A DNA stretch of 64,000 bases, taken from assembly GCA_012959785.1 (NCBI GenBank), contig DUCM01000002.1, positions 1-64,000 on the forward strand, in the 5' to 3' direction. This document shows, in pieces, positions 63,374 through 64,000 of this stretch. The notes under the pieces are model-generated. The model was not told the origin of the DNA. It made no database searches and worked only from the letters and a program-made list of their open reading frames with translations. Every line of letters begins with the position of its first letter. Positions within the stretch are counted from its first letter, which is position 1. A program made the position numbers and the translations under genes. This DNA is from Planctomycetota bacterium (GTDB lineage: Bacteria > Planctomycetota > UBA1135 > GCA-002686595).

Positions 63374-64000
63374 TGAGCCGCGAAGCCGAGCACCCCAGCG
63401 CCGTCGAACGCGTGCTTTGCGAGTGGTTTCTCTTGAGCGAAGAAGGCCAGGAGCCAAACCTCCAGGAACTCTGCGGTGGCGATTTGGAACTGGCCCAAAA
63501 GGCCCAGAAACTGCTCGGTGGCGAGCCCGAGTTCTTGCGCCAGCGGGGAGAGAGCGCGGGTGTCGGAGAGCCCGACCACGATGATGAGTGGTCGGGCATG
63601 CGGCTCGATGACTTTCGCATCGTGCGCCGTATTGCCAGCGGCGGCATGGGCACGGTTTTCCTTGCCGAACAGGAACGCTTGGGCCGCAAGGTCGCGCTCA
63701 AGGTAGTCGACAAGAGTTGGGTAGCCACGCCCCAGGCCTACCAGCGTCTGCGCCGCGAAGCGGCCATCGCCGCCAGCCTCAACCACCCCAACATCGTCCC
63801 GGTCTACGCCGTGGGCGAAGAGGGCGACAAGTGCTTCATCGCCATGCGGCACCTCACGGGACCGCCGCTCAGCGAAATCGATCTGCCCATCGATCCACAA
63901 CGGGCGGCGCGCATCTGCCTGGCTCTGGCCGAAGCCCTCGACGCGGCGCACTCGGCCGGTGTCGTACACCGCGATGTAAAGCCGGCCAATATCCTGCTCG
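63373..64000 (+). CDS. Serine/threonine protein kinase, N-terminal part (cut by window edge)
   Basis: An open frame of 209 codons runs off the right edge. Residues about 77 on form a Hanks-type kinase: IVRRIASGGMGTVFLAE (glycine loop), VALKVVDK (catalytic Lys), REAAIAASLNHPNIVPVYAV, and GVVHRDVKPANILL (catalytic loop HRD). The first 75 residues hold acidic helices. It is coupled to the ECF sigma factor, the common planctomycete arrangement; membrane segments or sensor domains, if any, lie outside the window. Confidence 0.9.
   Translation, partial: MSREAEHPSAVERVLCEWFLLSEEGQEPNLQELCGGDLELAQKAQKLLGGEPEFLRQRGESAGVGEPDHDDEWSGMRLDDFRIVRRIASGGMGTVFLAEQERLGRKVALKVVDKSWVATPQAYQRLRREAAIAASLNHPNIVPVYAVGEEGDKCFIAMRHLTGPPLSEIDLPIDPQRAARICLALAEALDAAHSAGVVHRDVKPANILL

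Overview
The window is high-GC bacterial DNA, most likely from a Planctomycetota species. The best clues are several secreted proteins that share a Cys-rich C-terminal domain (FGDGLRCAGG ... FQxWYRDP ... FNLT), which I know mainly from deep-branching planctomycete genomes. Other clues are an ECF sigma factor next to a Ser/Thr kinase, ThuA/DUF1080 and sulfatase-like proteins, and many genes joined by 1- or 4-base start/stop overlaps. The lineage is inferred; there is no rRNA, tRNA, CRISPR array or mobile element here to test it.

Layout. 1-4528: the end of an unknown gene, then a coupled operon of an alpha/beta hydrolase, two DUF4442 hotdog proteins, a nitronate monooxygenase and an SGNH-like membrane protein. 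4671-18339: asparagine synthase, a Cys-rich repeat lipoprotein, a GT4 glycosyltransferase, a ThuA-DUF1080 protein and five secreted proteins with the shared C-terminal domain (one an M36-like metalloprotease, one arylsulfotransferase-like). 18336-24369: an HD phosphohydrolase, a QTMAN/GTDC1-like glycosyltransferase, a redoxin lipoprotein, a three-module Cys protein and a sulfatase-fold/TPR protein. 24573-33537 (minus): thiolase, 3-hydroxyacyl-CoA dehydrogenase, two cyclophilins, crotonase, a second thiolase, a single-chain LeuD-LeuC-type dehydratase and LeuB. 33782-39463: SirB1-like and Lon-N-like proteins, exonuclease III, a DEAD-box helicase, ferredoxin and IspH. 39774-45688: a CzcCBA-type metal efflux operon. 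45847-50050: OlsB-like and OlsA/PlsC-like acyltransferases followed by a hydrolase-DedA-ATP-grasp fusion. 50067-52260: a PqqB-like lipoprotein and xylose isomerase. 52277-61751 (minus): a ten-gene acyl-CoA operon around a B12-dependent mutase that carries the isobutyryl-CoA mutase signature. 62032-64000: a selenoprotein, an ECF sigma factor and a Ser/Thr kinase cut by the window edge.

The most unusual locus is 62032-62715. One reading frame, interrupted only by three TGA codons, encodes a signal peptide, a heavy-metal-associated (HMA) domain whose CxxC is written UxxU, and a thioredoxin-like domain whose CxxC is written UGAC. Stem-loops of bacterial SECIS type lie just downstream of the TGA codons. 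Conventional gene calling would break it into small hypothetical ORFs. TGA is an ordinary stop elsewhere in the window, so this is recoding and not a changed genetic code. Other items worth attention are the hydrolase-DedA-ATP-grasp fusion in an ornithine-lipid-like cluster, the isobutyryl-CoA-type mutase operon, the swivel-first isopropylmalate dehydratase fusion, the queuosine mannosyltransferase homologue, and probable leaderless promoters.
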